A stretch of 64,000 nt of DNA, taken from NCBI GenBank assembly GCA_963724625.1, contig CAVRVO010000003.1:248001-312000 (forward strand), written 5' to 3'. Position numbers and translations under genes: made by a program. Source of the stretch: DATBVX01 sp963724625 (lineage in GTDB: Bacteria; Pseudomonadota; Gammaproteobacteria; Steroidobacterales; Steroidobacteraceae). Positions 16,768 to 24,320 of the stretch are shown here, one piece after another. Under the pieces are notes generated by a model that saw nothing but the letters and a program-made list of their open reading frames with translations, was not told where the DNA came from and made no database searches. Within the stretch, counting starts at the first letter, position 1. Each line of letters opens with the position of its first letter.

Positions 16768-17991
16768 ATGCATCGGTTGAACCTGTCTGCACTCGCAGAC
16801 AATCCCAGGGTGGTTCGGAGTTGGACGTTGCTGCTTGCGACGGCCAGCCTCTGCGGCTGTTCGCTGTTTTCCAATCCGTTCGGGCGTCCGGAGCAGCAGC
16901 CTGCCGTTCAGCAGGGGCCTGCGAAACCGTCCGCGTTGCCGCCGATAGCGACACATCGATTCGAGATCGATCCGCTCAACGACGATGTGGTCGGCCTCAT
17001 TCAGAGCACGATTGCCTCCAAGGAAGACACGCTTCCGGATATCGCGCGCCGCTTCGATCTCGGTTACGAGGAAATCGTGCGCGCCAATCCCGGCGTCGAT
17101 CCGTGGCTGCCTGGCGAGGGGCGCGAGATCGTGGTGCCGACGCGCTTCATCCTGCCCAATGCGCCCCGCGAAGGCATCGTCATCAACATTCCAGCGATGC
17201 GCCTCTTCTACTTCCCGGCGCACAAAAAGGATGAGCCGGCCGAAGTGATCACGTACCCGATCGGCATCGGGCGCGTGGGATGGCAGACGCCGGAGGGCAC
17301 GACCAAGATCGTGAAGCGCACGCTGGATCCGGTGTGGACGGTCCCGGTGTCGATTCGCAAGGAACACGCCGAGAACGGCGATGAACTTCCGCCCGTAGTC
17401 GGGCCGGGTCCGGACAACCCGCTCGGCCGCCATTCGTTCACGCTTCAGTGGCAAAGCTATCTCGTGCACGGCACGAACAAGCCTTACGGCGTGGGTATGC
17501 GTTCCAGTCACGGCTGTATCCGCCTGTATCCGGAGGACATCGAACAGCTCTTCGATACGGTTCCGCTGGGCACGCAACTGCGCGTCGTGAACCAGCCGGT
17601 GCTGTTCGGGCGCGCCGGCGAGGATGTGCTGGTGCAGCCCTACGGCGCTCTCGAAGACGACAAGCGTGACTGGTCCGGAGGCGCTCGCAAGCTCATGGAA
17701 AAGTCGATGCCCGAAGCCACACGCAAGGTGATCAAGGAGGACAAGCTCACCATCGACTGGGATCGCATGCACGCATTGCTGACGGCACCGCGTGGTGTGC
17801 CAGTTTCCATCACCGTCCCGGAGGAGAGCCTGGACGCCGAGCTGCTGGCCGCGCGCAAGGTCGAGAACGCTGTGCCCGAGGGATCGAACTGGGACGGCAA
17901 GGTGGAAGTGGACGAGGCCAAGTTCGAGCAGCTGCTCTCGGAAACCGAGACCACTCCGCCGGCCGCCGCGCCAGACGGAACCACTCGCTGA
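16768..17991 (+). CDS. L,D-transpeptidase with LysM-like domain (ErfK/YbiS type)
   Basis: A 407-residue envelope enzyme that crosslinks peptidoglycan or anchors lipoproteins to it. The N-terminal signal has a lipobox-like LCGCS. A LysM-like segment (DTLPDIARRFDLGYEEIVRA) follows, then the YkuD domain with the catalytic motif: His234 of HGTNKPYGVG and Ser-His-Gly-Cys with Cys250 (SSHGCIRLYPED). A C-terminal extension of about 130 residues follows. The gene ends one base before the stop of the convergent thioesterase gene. Confidence 0.93.
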   Translation: MHRLNLSALADNPRVVRSWTLLLATASLCGCSLFSNPFGRPEQQPAVQQGPAKPSALPPIATHRFEIDPLNDDVVGLIQSTIASKEDTLPDIARRFDLGYEEIVRANPGVDPWLPGEGREIVVPTRFILPNAPREGIVINIPAMRLFYFPAHKKDEPAEVITYPIGIGRVGWQTPEGTTKIVKRTLDPVWTVPVSIRKEHAENGDELPPVVGPGPDNPLGRHSFTLQWQSYLVHGTNKPYGVGMRSSHGCIRLYPEDIEQLFDTVPLGTQLRVVNQPVLFGRAGEDVLVQPYGALEDDKRDWSGGARKLMEKSMPEATRKVIKEDKLTIDWDRMHALLTAPRGVPVSITVPEESLDAELLAARKVENAVPEGSNWDGKVEVDEAKFEQLLSETETTPPAAAPDGTTR

Positions 17992-17992
17992 C

Positions 17993-18538
17993 CTACCAGA
18001 TCGTGTCCTGAGCGTTGCGATCCGCGGCAACCGCCACGATTCCCGTAGCCGTCGCGCACAGGCGACCATTGGAGAACAAGGCGCTCTCCGCGAACGCGAG
18101 GTTGTCAGTGCGCTTGACGCACGCGCCGAACACTTCCAGTGGCGCATCCACTACCGCGCGCATGAACTTCATCGACAGCTCGCAGGTCCCGGAGCGCCGC
18201 GTGTCGAACTGCAGCGTGCCCGCAAGACCCAAGGCACAGTCGAACAGGCCCGCGAGCACTGCGCCGTTCACGGCGCGCGAACGCAATCCGCCACCGTGAT
18301 AGTCCGCGATCGTCGCCAGTGTCACGCGCACCAGCAGTGGGTCGGAGAGGTCGACGGTCAGCCCGAAATGCACGACGCTCGGCAGGCGATTGAACTGTTC
18401 CGCCCAGTTCGCGCGCGCGCCTGCATCGAGTGCAATGGGTTGTGCTCGTGCTCGCAGACCGGCGAGTTGGCTGTCATCGACGGGCATATGACTCTCGAGC
18501 GGGCCGATGGGTGCATGATACCCGCCCGGCGGCGTCAC
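17993..18538 (-). CDS. PaaI-family hotdog thioesterase
   Basis: A 181-residue hotdog-fold protein. Family features are SLMKF-like ELSMKFMRAVVDAPLEVFG, the HGG-like element replaced by DYHGGGLRSRAVNGAVLAGL, and the final strand NGRLCATATGIVAVA. Acyl-CoA thioester hydrolysis is expected but the substrate is unknown. It ends convergently against the L,D-transpeptidase gene and is divergent from the glycosyltransferase gene. Confidence 0.82.
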   Translation of the reverse strand: MTPPGGYHAPIGPLESHMPVDDSQLAGLRARAQPIALDAGARANWAEQFNRLPSVVHFGLTVDLSDPLLVRVTLATIADYHGGGLRSRAVNGAVLAGLFDCALGLAGTLQFDTRRSGTCELSMKFMRAVVDAPLEVFGACVKRTDNLAFAESALFSNGRLCATATGIVAVAADRNAQDTIW

Positions 18539-18595
18539 ACGACTGTCATACCTGATCCCTAGCCTGCGCTGCGTTTGTTTGCCCGCGATTCACCC

Positions 18596-19789
18596 ATGCG
18601 TATCCTGATGATCTCCGATGTGTACTTCCCCCGTATCAACGGAGTCTCGACTTCGATCCAGACCTTTCGACGTGATCTCGAGGATCTCGGGCACGCAGTG
18701 ACGCTGATCGCGCCGCGCTATCCGCAGTCCGGCGCCGAGGCCGAACCCGGCATCCTGCGCGTGAGGTCACACCAGGTTCCGCGCGATCCGGAGGATCGAA
18801 TGATGCCGCGGGGCGAGATCCGTCGCTTGCTGCCGGAATTGCGCAGCTCGAACTTTGACCTGGTGCACATCCAGACGCCGTTTATCGCGCACTACGCCGG
18901 AATCGAGCTCGCCCGCGCACTCGATGTGCCGGTGGTCGAGACCTACCACACCTATTTCGAGGAATACCTGCATCACTACGTGCCGCTGATGCCGCGACGC
19001 CTGATGCGCTTCGTGGCGCGTCGCTTCACGTGCAGGCAATGCAATCAGATCGATCACCTCATCGCGCCTTCGCGTGCGATGCGCGATGCGCTGGTCGAGT
19101 ACGAGGTGCGCACACCAATCAGCATCATCCCCACCGGACTGGAGGCCGATCGCTTCGAGAAGGCGGATGGCGAGGCGTTTCGCCGCCGCTTCGGCATCGC
19201 CGCGCAACGACCGGTCGTGGTTCACGTCGGGCGTATCGCGCACGAAAAGAACATCGATTTCCTGCTGCACATGATGGTGAACGTGGCCAGGCAGGTGCCG
19301 GATGCACTGTTGCTCGTGGCTGGCGAAGGGCCTGCGCTCGCGCATTGCAAGCGCCTGGCAGTGGAACTCGGCCTGCAGGAGCACACGCTGTTCGTGGGTT
19401 ATCTCGACCGCAAGCATGAGCTGCTCGAGTGCTATCGCGCCGGCGATCTGTTTGCGTTCGCATCGCGTACCGAGACCCAGGGGCTGGTGCTGCTGGAGGC
19501 GATGGCCCAGGGCGTGCCCGTTGTTTCCACCGCGCACATGGGAACTCTGGATATCCTCGGCCCAGGCCACGGCTGTGTCGTGGTCGATGAATCGGAGCCG
19601 GATTTTGCCGCGGCGGTCGTCGACCTGTTGCGCGATGGTGTGCGGCGTGAGGCGCTCGGTGGCGAGGCGCGCGCCTATGCTGCGACCTGGTCCGCACGAG
19701 AGATGGCGACTCGCCTCATCGATCTCTACCGGACCACGCTGGCGGGCAGCGCAGATGCCGCGCTCGCACCCGCGGAACGTGAGAGCTGA
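18596..19789 (+). CDS. GT4 family glycosyltransferase
   Basis: About 397 residues, GT-B fold. The N-terminal domain starts MRILMISDVYFPRINGVSTS with the glycine-rich acceptor loop. The C-terminal donor-binding domain has VVVHVGRIAHEKNIDFLL and FASRTETQGLVLLEAMAQG with the two Glu of the EX7E motif. It resembles bacterial diacylglycerol glucosyl- or mannosyltransferases and so may make glycolipids at the inner membrane (inference). ATG at 18596 is chosen because it places MRILMISD at the start as in homologues. A Cys pair in RRFTCRQCNQIDH is somewhat unusual. Confidence 0.9.
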   Translation: MRILMISDVYFPRINGVSTSIQTFRRDLEDLGHAVTLIAPRYPQSGAEAEPGILRVRSHQVPRDPEDRMMPRGEIRRLLPELRSSNFDLVHIQTPFIAHYAGIELARALDVPVVETYHTYFEEYLHHYVPLMPRRLMRFVARRFTCRQCNQIDHLIAPSRAMRDALVEYEVRTPISIIPTGLEADRFEKADGEAFRRRFGIAAQRPVVVHVGRIAHEKNIDFLLHMMVNVARQVPDALLLVAGEGPALAHCKRLAVELGLQEHTLFVGYLDRKHELLECYRAGDLFAFASRTETQGLVLLEAMAQGVPVVSTAHMGTLDILGPGHGCVVVDESEPDFAAAVVDLLRDGVRREALGGEARAYAATWSAREMATRLIDLYRTTLAGSADAALAPAERES

Positions 19790-19866
19790 CGACACCCGGA
19801 CCGCAACGCATCCCTTCGGTAGATCGATTCCGGTATATTCGCCTCCCTCCCCGGCGACGAGACTCG

Positions 19867-20037
19867 ATGCTCACCGATTGGCTCAAGATCATGATGGATG
19901 AGATCGCGCGCAAGCAGGCCGAGCTCGACAGCGCGCGCGCCGAGCAGCAGCTGCGCGAGAATGAGCGCAAGGCGGTTGAGGCGCAGCCGGACAAGAAGCA
20001 CCGCGCCAGCAAGGGCGCCAAGGCACGACGCCCGTGA
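19867..20037 (+). CDS. Small highly charged protein coupled to rhomboid protease
   Basis: A 56-residue protein starting MLTDWLKIMMDEIARKQAEL. It consists of one amphipathic helix rich in Glu, Arg, Gln and Lys, with a basic tail ending KGAKARRP. I recognise no family. The reading frame is clean, and its stop overlaps the rhomboid start as GTGA (20034-20037), the usual sign of translational coupling. It may be a small partner or RNA-binding tail protein; function unknown. Confidence 0.6.
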   Translation: MLTDWLKIMMDEIARKQAELDSARAEQQLRENERKAVEAQPDKKHRASKGAKARRP

Positions 20038-20720
20038 TCCCGATAAAGGATGAGAATCCGTCGCGGCTCGTGCCGTACGTCACCTACGCGATCATCGTCC
20101 TTTGCGTCGCAGTGTTCCTGTGGCAGTTCTCACTGGGCCCGGTGCGCGGCCAGACCGCGGTGTACGCGTTGGGAGTCATTCCGGCCGTGCTGCTCGGCAG
20201 CACGCAGCTGCCGACCGATGTGGCGCTGATCCCGCCGTGGCTCAGCGTTGTGACTTCGATGTTCCTGCATGGCGGTTGGATGCACCTGATCGGGAACATG
20301 CTCTACCTGTGGATCTTCGGCGATAACGTCGAAGACAGCATGGGGCACGTGCGCTTTGCGATTTTCTACGTGGTGTGCGGAGCCGCCGCAGTGTTCGCCC
20401 AGGCGCTGCCGGAGCCGATGTCACAAGTGCCGATGATCGGTGCGAGCGGAGCAATTTCTGGCGTGCTCGGCGCGTACCTGCTGCTGTTCCCGAGGGCGCG
20501 CATTCACGTGCTGATTCCACTCGGGATTGTCCTGCAGAGCGCACACGTGAAGGCCATGTGGGTGCTGTTGTTCTGGTTCGCCCTGCAGCTGGTGAGTACC
20601 GTGTTTCAGAGCGGAGAGGGCGCCGGCGTTGCGTTCCGAGCGCACATCGGTGGGTTCGTAGCCGGCATGGCGCTCATTCCACTCCTGAAGTACCGCGCGG
20701 TTCGATTGTTCGCACCTTAG
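20034..20720 (+). CDS. Rhomboid family intramembrane serine protease
   Basis: A 228-residue polytopic membrane protein. The catalytic Ser lies in GASGAISGVLGAYLLLFPRA, the oxyanion/gate region in HGGWMHLIGNMLYLWIFGDN, and the catalytic His in HIGGFVAGMALIP. About six membrane helices are visible. The family cleaves single-pass membrane substrates. Translation is coupled to the small charged protein upstream. The last base of its TAG stop is the first base of the 35-bp palindrome arm that follows. Confidence 0.93.
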   Translation: MIPIKDENPSRLVPYVTYAIIVLCVAVFLWQFSLGPVRGQTAVYALGVIPAVLLGSTQLPTDVALIPPWLSVVTSMFLHGGWMHLIGNMLYLWIFGDNVEDSMGHVRFAIFYVVCGAAAVFAQALPEPMSQVPMIGASGAISGVLGAYLLLFPRARIHVLIPLGIVLQSAHVKAMWVLLFWFALQLVSTVFQSGEGAGVAFRAHIGGFVAGMALIPLLKYRAVRLFAP

Positions 20721-20883
20721 TCGTTGAGTGAGTCAGGCGACCGGGTCCTTCCCTGAGCCAGTTCTTCCTTGATTACGCCAAGGATACGTTGGTGCGCAGC
20801 GCGAAAGGTGACAGCTGCGGTTGCACTATGGTTCGTTCGTGTCGGCTGAGGGAAGGACCCGGTCGCCTGACTCACTCAACGAC
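20720..20883. repeat. Long palindrome family 2, element P2 (perfect 35-bp arms)
   Basis: Positions 20720-20754 and 20849-20883 are perfect inverted copies over 35 bp. After one mismatch, four more pairs extend the stem inward. The 94-nt loop holds the family core words CTTGATT, GATACGTTG, GCGCGAA and TTCGTTCGTGTCGG. The arms share only short patches with those of the other elements, so the pairing is kept while the sequence is not. It lies between convergent rhomboid and EamA genes and is followed after six bases by repeat copy B. Confidence 0.93.
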
Positions 20884-20889
20884 CAGGTC

Positions 20890-21032
20890 CGAGCCGGCCA
20901 TTGGGTGGGGGGTTGTGCCAACTCCGGGCTGATCACGCCCGATACCGTGCTGATCCGAAGATTGCATACCCGCAAACACTGCTCGCCCGAGTTGGCACAA
21001 TCCCCCCGACCGCAATGTCCGTCTCGTCCTGC
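20890..21032 (+). repeat. Hairpin repeat family 1, copy B
   Basis: A 143-bp copy close to that at 9828, starting GAGCCGGCCATTGGG and ending CGTCTCGTCCTGC, with the same G-run/GTTGTGCCAAC and GTTGGCACAA/C-run arms. The central loop has several substitutions (for example ATCACGCCCGATACC). It directly adjoins palindrome P2 and ends 40 bp before the stop of the convergent EamA gene. Confidence 0.9.
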
Positions 21033-21072
21033 GCTGAGAAGCGCACTCACCCAGCGGACGGGCGACTGATCT

Positions 21073-22026
21073 TCAGTCGATGGCGGGTTGGCACTCGACT
21101 TTCTCAGGAGCTTCCTGCTTGCCAGCCTGGCTGAGTGCGCACAGCGCGGAGCCGCCGACCACCAGCAGCGCTCCCGCGATACTCAGCGCGTTGAGACGCT
21201 CCGGCTCGAGCAGCCCGGGCACGAGGTTGGTCGTGAGCCACATGGCTGACAGGGTCACAAGTGGCGCGGTGGCGAGGATCGCGCTCACTCGCGACACCTC
21301 CCAGTGTTGCAGTGCCTCAGCAAACGCTCCGTAAGCGACGATCGTGTTGAGCGCACAAAACAGAAGCATGCAAAGCTGACCCGGCGACAGGGCGTGGATG
21401 GTGCCGGGGCTGGCTGTGGGCAGAAGCATGATCGTCGCGGCGACATAGAGCATCCACAACACTTGCTGGGAACTCAGCCACTTCAGCAGCTGTTTTTGTG
21501 CGAGTCCGTAGGTAGCCCAGACCACCGAGGACATGACAAGGAGCGCGACGCCGAGCCCAAGCCCGCCACTCAGGTCGAGAAGCTCGGGGAGGCGCCTGTT
21601 GAAGAACAGCAGCAACCCGATAAAGAGTGCGCCAAATCCGCACCACTGGAGGGGTGAAAATCGCTCGCGGACCACGAGCACGCCCCCCAACAACAGCAAC
21701 ATGGGTGCAAGCTGGATCACGGTCTGCGTCACTGACGGCGTCGTGTGCTTGAGCGCAAACGCATACAGCAAGTAGTTACCCGCCAGGCCCAGGAGCGCGA
21801 CCACCATCAGGATCCAGCCGCGACGCGGCACGGATTTCCACTGTGGCAGCTGGCCCGTCGCGGCCAGCATCACGCCGACCACCAGCGCCGAGAGGGCGAA
21901 GCGGTACCAGCTGATCGTGTAGACGTCCATGCCTTCCAGGACAATCTTCAGCGCGATCGGCATGACGCCCCAGAGGACCGAGGTGATCAGCGCGAGGGAT
22001 AGACCGAGTCGCCAGCGATCGGTCAT
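21073..22026 (-). CDS. EamA/DMT-family transporter
   Basis: A 317-residue integral membrane protein with about ten hydrophobic segments in two EamA repeats. The first begins SLALITSVLWGVMPIALKI and contains WYRFALSALVVGVML; the second begins VALLVMSSVVWATYGLAQK and contains GAFAEALQHWEVSRVSAI. Such proteins export amino acids or other metabolites; the substrate cannot be read from the sequence. A hydrophilic C-terminal tail ends at 21073. It is divergent from the tail-sheath gene. Confidence 0.9.
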   Translation of the reverse strand: MTDRWRLGLSLALITSVLWGVMPIALKIVLEGMDVYTISWYRFALSALVVGVMLAATGQLPQWKSVPRRGWILMVVALLGLAGNYLLYAFALKHTTPSVTQTVIQLAPMLLLLGGVLVVRERFSPLQWCGFGALFIGLLLFFNRRLPELLDLSGGLGLGVALLVMSSVVWATYGLAQKQLLKWLSSQQVLWMLYVAATIMLLPTASPGTIHALSPGQLCMLLFCALNTIVAYGAFAEALQHWEVSRVSAILATAPLVTLSAMWLTTNLVPGLLEPERLNALSIAGALLVVGGSALCALSQAGKQEAPEKVECQPAID

Positions 22027-22215
22027 GCGCAGCGTTCCGGCGCGCCGCTGTTGCGACGCGTGTCGTCATCCATCCAGCTCATCGGGAGGCGGCTCCGGAT
22101 TCGGATCGTTCGAGGCCCTGCAACATTACACCAAAGCGTGCATTTCCCGGCGTTCGGCGAAGCGCGGACGTTGCGTGGGTGTGGTAGAGTCGCGCGCAAC
22201 AAAGTGAGGGCGCCG

Positions 22216-23829
22216 GTGGCCGAACGGCTGACCACAGGGATTCAGGTCGCAGAACAAGCAGGTCCAGAACAGAATATCGCGCGTGCCCCGACCGCCGTCA
22301 CGGCGTTCGTCGGCAGAACGCTCCGCGGTCCCGTCAACCGCCCCGTCTCGATTTCCAGTTTTGCCGACTACCATTCCATCTTCGGCGGCTTGTGGCAGCC
22401 GAGCACGCTGAGCTACGCCGTCGAGCATTTCTTCGAGAACGGCGGCCAGCAGGCGATCATCGTGCGCGTCGTGAACGGCGCGCGCCCACCGACACTCGAT
22501 CTGCGCGCCGGACCGGAAACACTGCGCCTCGAGGCGCTCGCCTGTGGAACGCGCGAATACCTGCGAGCCTCGGTCGACTACGACGGCATCGGCGAGAACG
22601 AGCACGAGTACTTCAACCTGGTGCTGCAACGGGTTCGTGCCCCGGGCTCGGAGCATGTCGAGGACCAGGAAATCTTTCGGCGCCTGTCGACTAAGGCCGA
22701 TTCGGGCCGCTTCGTGCAGCCGGCGCTCAGTGAATCAGCTCTGGCACGCGTCGTCGGCGATGTGCCGGTGACACGACCCGAGCGCACGCTGCGTCACGAT
22801 GCGCGGGGTGGAGTTGGCTACGTGCACTCCAATCCGGACGGTGACGACGGCGGTCCGCTTACCGACTACGACCTGATCGGTTCTGCGGTTCACGGCACGG
22901 GCCTCTTTGCGCTCAAGGCGGCCGATCACTTCAACCTGCTGTGCGTTCCACCGCTGGCACGTGACGCCGATGTCGGCGCCAGCGTGCTGTTTGTCGCTGC
23001 GCGCTTCTGTCGTGAGCGGCACGCCATGCTGATCATCGATCCGCCGCACACCTGGAGCTCAGCGGACGCCGCCTTGCACGCGCTGCGCGACTGGCAATTC
23101 AGCAGCGAGAACGCACTGATGTATTTCCCGCGCGTACTGGGCTACGACCGCCTGCGCGGGCGTTTCGAACAGTTCGCGCCGTGTGGCGCGGTGGCCGGCA
23201 TGCTGGCGAGGTCCGATGCGCTGTGGCCGCTGTGGGGCGCCTCTGCGGGCGAAGAAACGTTGCTGCGGCCGGGCTATCGCCCGACTTGCGCGGTGACGGA
23301 GGTGGAGCGCAGTCGCCTGGCGCAGGCCGGGATCAACATTTTGCAGGCGGTGCGCTCGCCGGTGCGTACGGATCCGAGCGTGCGCACGCTTGCGGGCGGT
23401 AGCAGCGGCTCCTCGGACTGGAAGTATCTGACAGCCCGGCGCCTGTCGCTCTTCATCGTCGACAGCATCGAGCGCGGCACGCGCTGGGTGGTGTTCGAGG
23501 CGAATGGGCCCGACCTGTGGCGACGCGCCGCGACGCAAGTGGAGACGTTCCTCGCGGAGCTCGATGCGGACGGCGCCTTCATCGGCCGGGCCGACGATGA
23601 GGCTTACTTCGTGGTGTGCGATGAGCGCGTCAACAAGGCGAGCGATCTGCAGAACGGCACCGTGAACATACTGTTCGGTTTTGCCGCCCTGCGCGCGGGC
23701 GAATACCACGCGTACCTGCTCGCGCATCATCCGGCGGGCAGCCAGCTGCGTCCGGTCAGCGTCAATCGCCTCGAGACTGGCGGACGTCGGCTGATCGAAG
23801 AAATGGAACGAAACTTCGCCGGCAGCTAG
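22216..23829 (+). CDS. Orphan contractile-tail sheath protein (phage tail sheath family)
   Basis: About 537 residues. The N terminus has the usual sheath pattern APTAVTAFVGRTLRGPVNRP then ISSFADYHSIFGG and SYAVEHFFENGGQQAIIVRV. The C-terminal domain is classical: INILQAVRSPVRTDP, YLTARRLSLFIVDSIERGTR, WVVFEANGPDLWRRA and FLAELDADGAFIG. Sheaths polymerise around an inner tube in phage tails and contractile injection systems. No tube, baseplate, spike or ATPase gene is nearby. GTG at 22216 is preferred, with GAGG six bases upstream; an open frame continues back to 22051. The stop overlaps the stop of the convergent DUF4442 gene in a shared CTAG. Confidence 0.88.
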   Translation: MAERLTTGIQVAEQAGPEQNIARAPTAVTAFVGRTLRGPVNRPVSISSFADYHSIFGGLWQPSTLSYAVEHFFENGGQQAIIVRVVNGARPPTLDLRAGPETLRLEALACGTREYLRASVDYDGIGENEHEYFNLVLQRVRAPGSEHVEDQEIFRRLSTKADSGRFVQPALSESALARVVGDVPVTRPERTLRHDARGGVGYVHSNPDGDDGGPLTDYDLIGSAVHGTGLFALKAADHFNLLCVPPLARDADVGASVLFVAARFCRERHAMLIIDPPHTWSSADAALHALRDWQFSSENALMYFPRVLGYDRLRGRFEQFAPCGAVAGMLARSDALWPLWGASAGEETLLRPGYRPTCAVTEVERSRLAQAGINILQAVRSPVRTDPSVRTLAGGSSGSSDWKYLTARRLSLFIVDSIERGTRWVVFEANGPDLWRRAATQVETFLAELDADGAFIGRADDEAYFVVCDERVNKASDLQNGTVNILFGFAALRAGEYHAYLLAHHPAGSQLRPVSVNRLETGGRRLIEEMERNFAGS

Positions 23830-24308
23830 CCAGACTTGCGCTCGCTCACGTACATCGTGATCACCGCACGCACGACTTCCGTCCCGCCCGCATCAGTCAC
23901 CGTCAGCGGCACGCTGATGTTTTCCGGCGCGTGCCATTCCGTCTTGTCGAGTCGCGCCACGGCGGTCACGCCGCCCTCGGCCTTGCGCAGGTATTCGATG
24001 GTCATGCCGCGGGGTATCCAGCGCATCGAGACCGGGATCGTGACTTCCATCAGCATGCCGCCGGCGAGTTCACAGAGATTGGCCATCGCGATTGCGTGCA
24101 CGGTGCCGATGTGATTCTGCACCGCGCGGCGCTTGCGCATCGTCACCTGGCACAGGCCCGGCCGCAGCTCGACGAAGCGCGGCCGGATGCTGGCAAAGTA
24201 CGGTGCCCGGAAACAGATCAAGCGCGCAAACAGCCACCGGCCGGCAGGCCACTTCGACATTCGCTCGAAGTGACGCAGCGCTGACGGCTGCTCAATTGCA
24301 GTTGTCAC
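23826..24308 (-). CDS. DUF4442 hotdog-fold protein
   Basis: A 160-residue protein of the DUF4442 group, a hotdog fold related to acyl-CoA thioesterases. Visible family features are the N-terminal RLICFRAPYFASIRPRFVEL, RAVQNHIGTVHAIAMANLCE (the helix that carries the active residues in relatives) and the final strands. The substrate is unknown. It lies 12 bp after the 5-oxoprolinase gene on the same strand, so the two are likely cotranscribed. Confidence 0.82.
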   Translation of the reverse strand: MTTAIEQPSALRHFERMSKWPAGRWLFARLICFRAPYFASIRPRFVELRPGLCQVTMRKRRAVQNHIGTVHAIAMANLCELAGGMLMEVTIPVSMRWIPRGMTIEYLRKAEGGVTAVARLDKTEWHAPENISVPLTVTDAGGTEVVRAVITMYVSERKSG

Positions 24309-24320
24309 GGGGCGCCTCCT

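Noticed and set aside
16174..18147. 657-codon open frame on the minus strand
   Set aside because: It lies antisense to the TPM and L,D-transpeptidase genes, whose motifs are clear; its translation is Arg/His/Leu-rich with no family features. A GC-rich shadow frame.
20720..20883. Palindrome P2 as an insertion sequence or Rho-independent terminator
   Set aside because: It encodes no transposase, shows no target duplication I can see, and has no U tract after the stem. The loop of about 94 nt is far too long for a terminator.
22051..22215. N-terminal extension of the sheath gene from 22051
   Set aside because: The extra 55 residues have no sheath similarity, and the ribosome site before the GTG at 22216 fits better.
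20034..23829. Prophage around the tail sheath gene
   Set aside because: Neighbours are rhomboid, EamA, DUF4442 and 5-oxoprolinase genes with ordinary composition; no integrase, attachment site or other structural gene is present.
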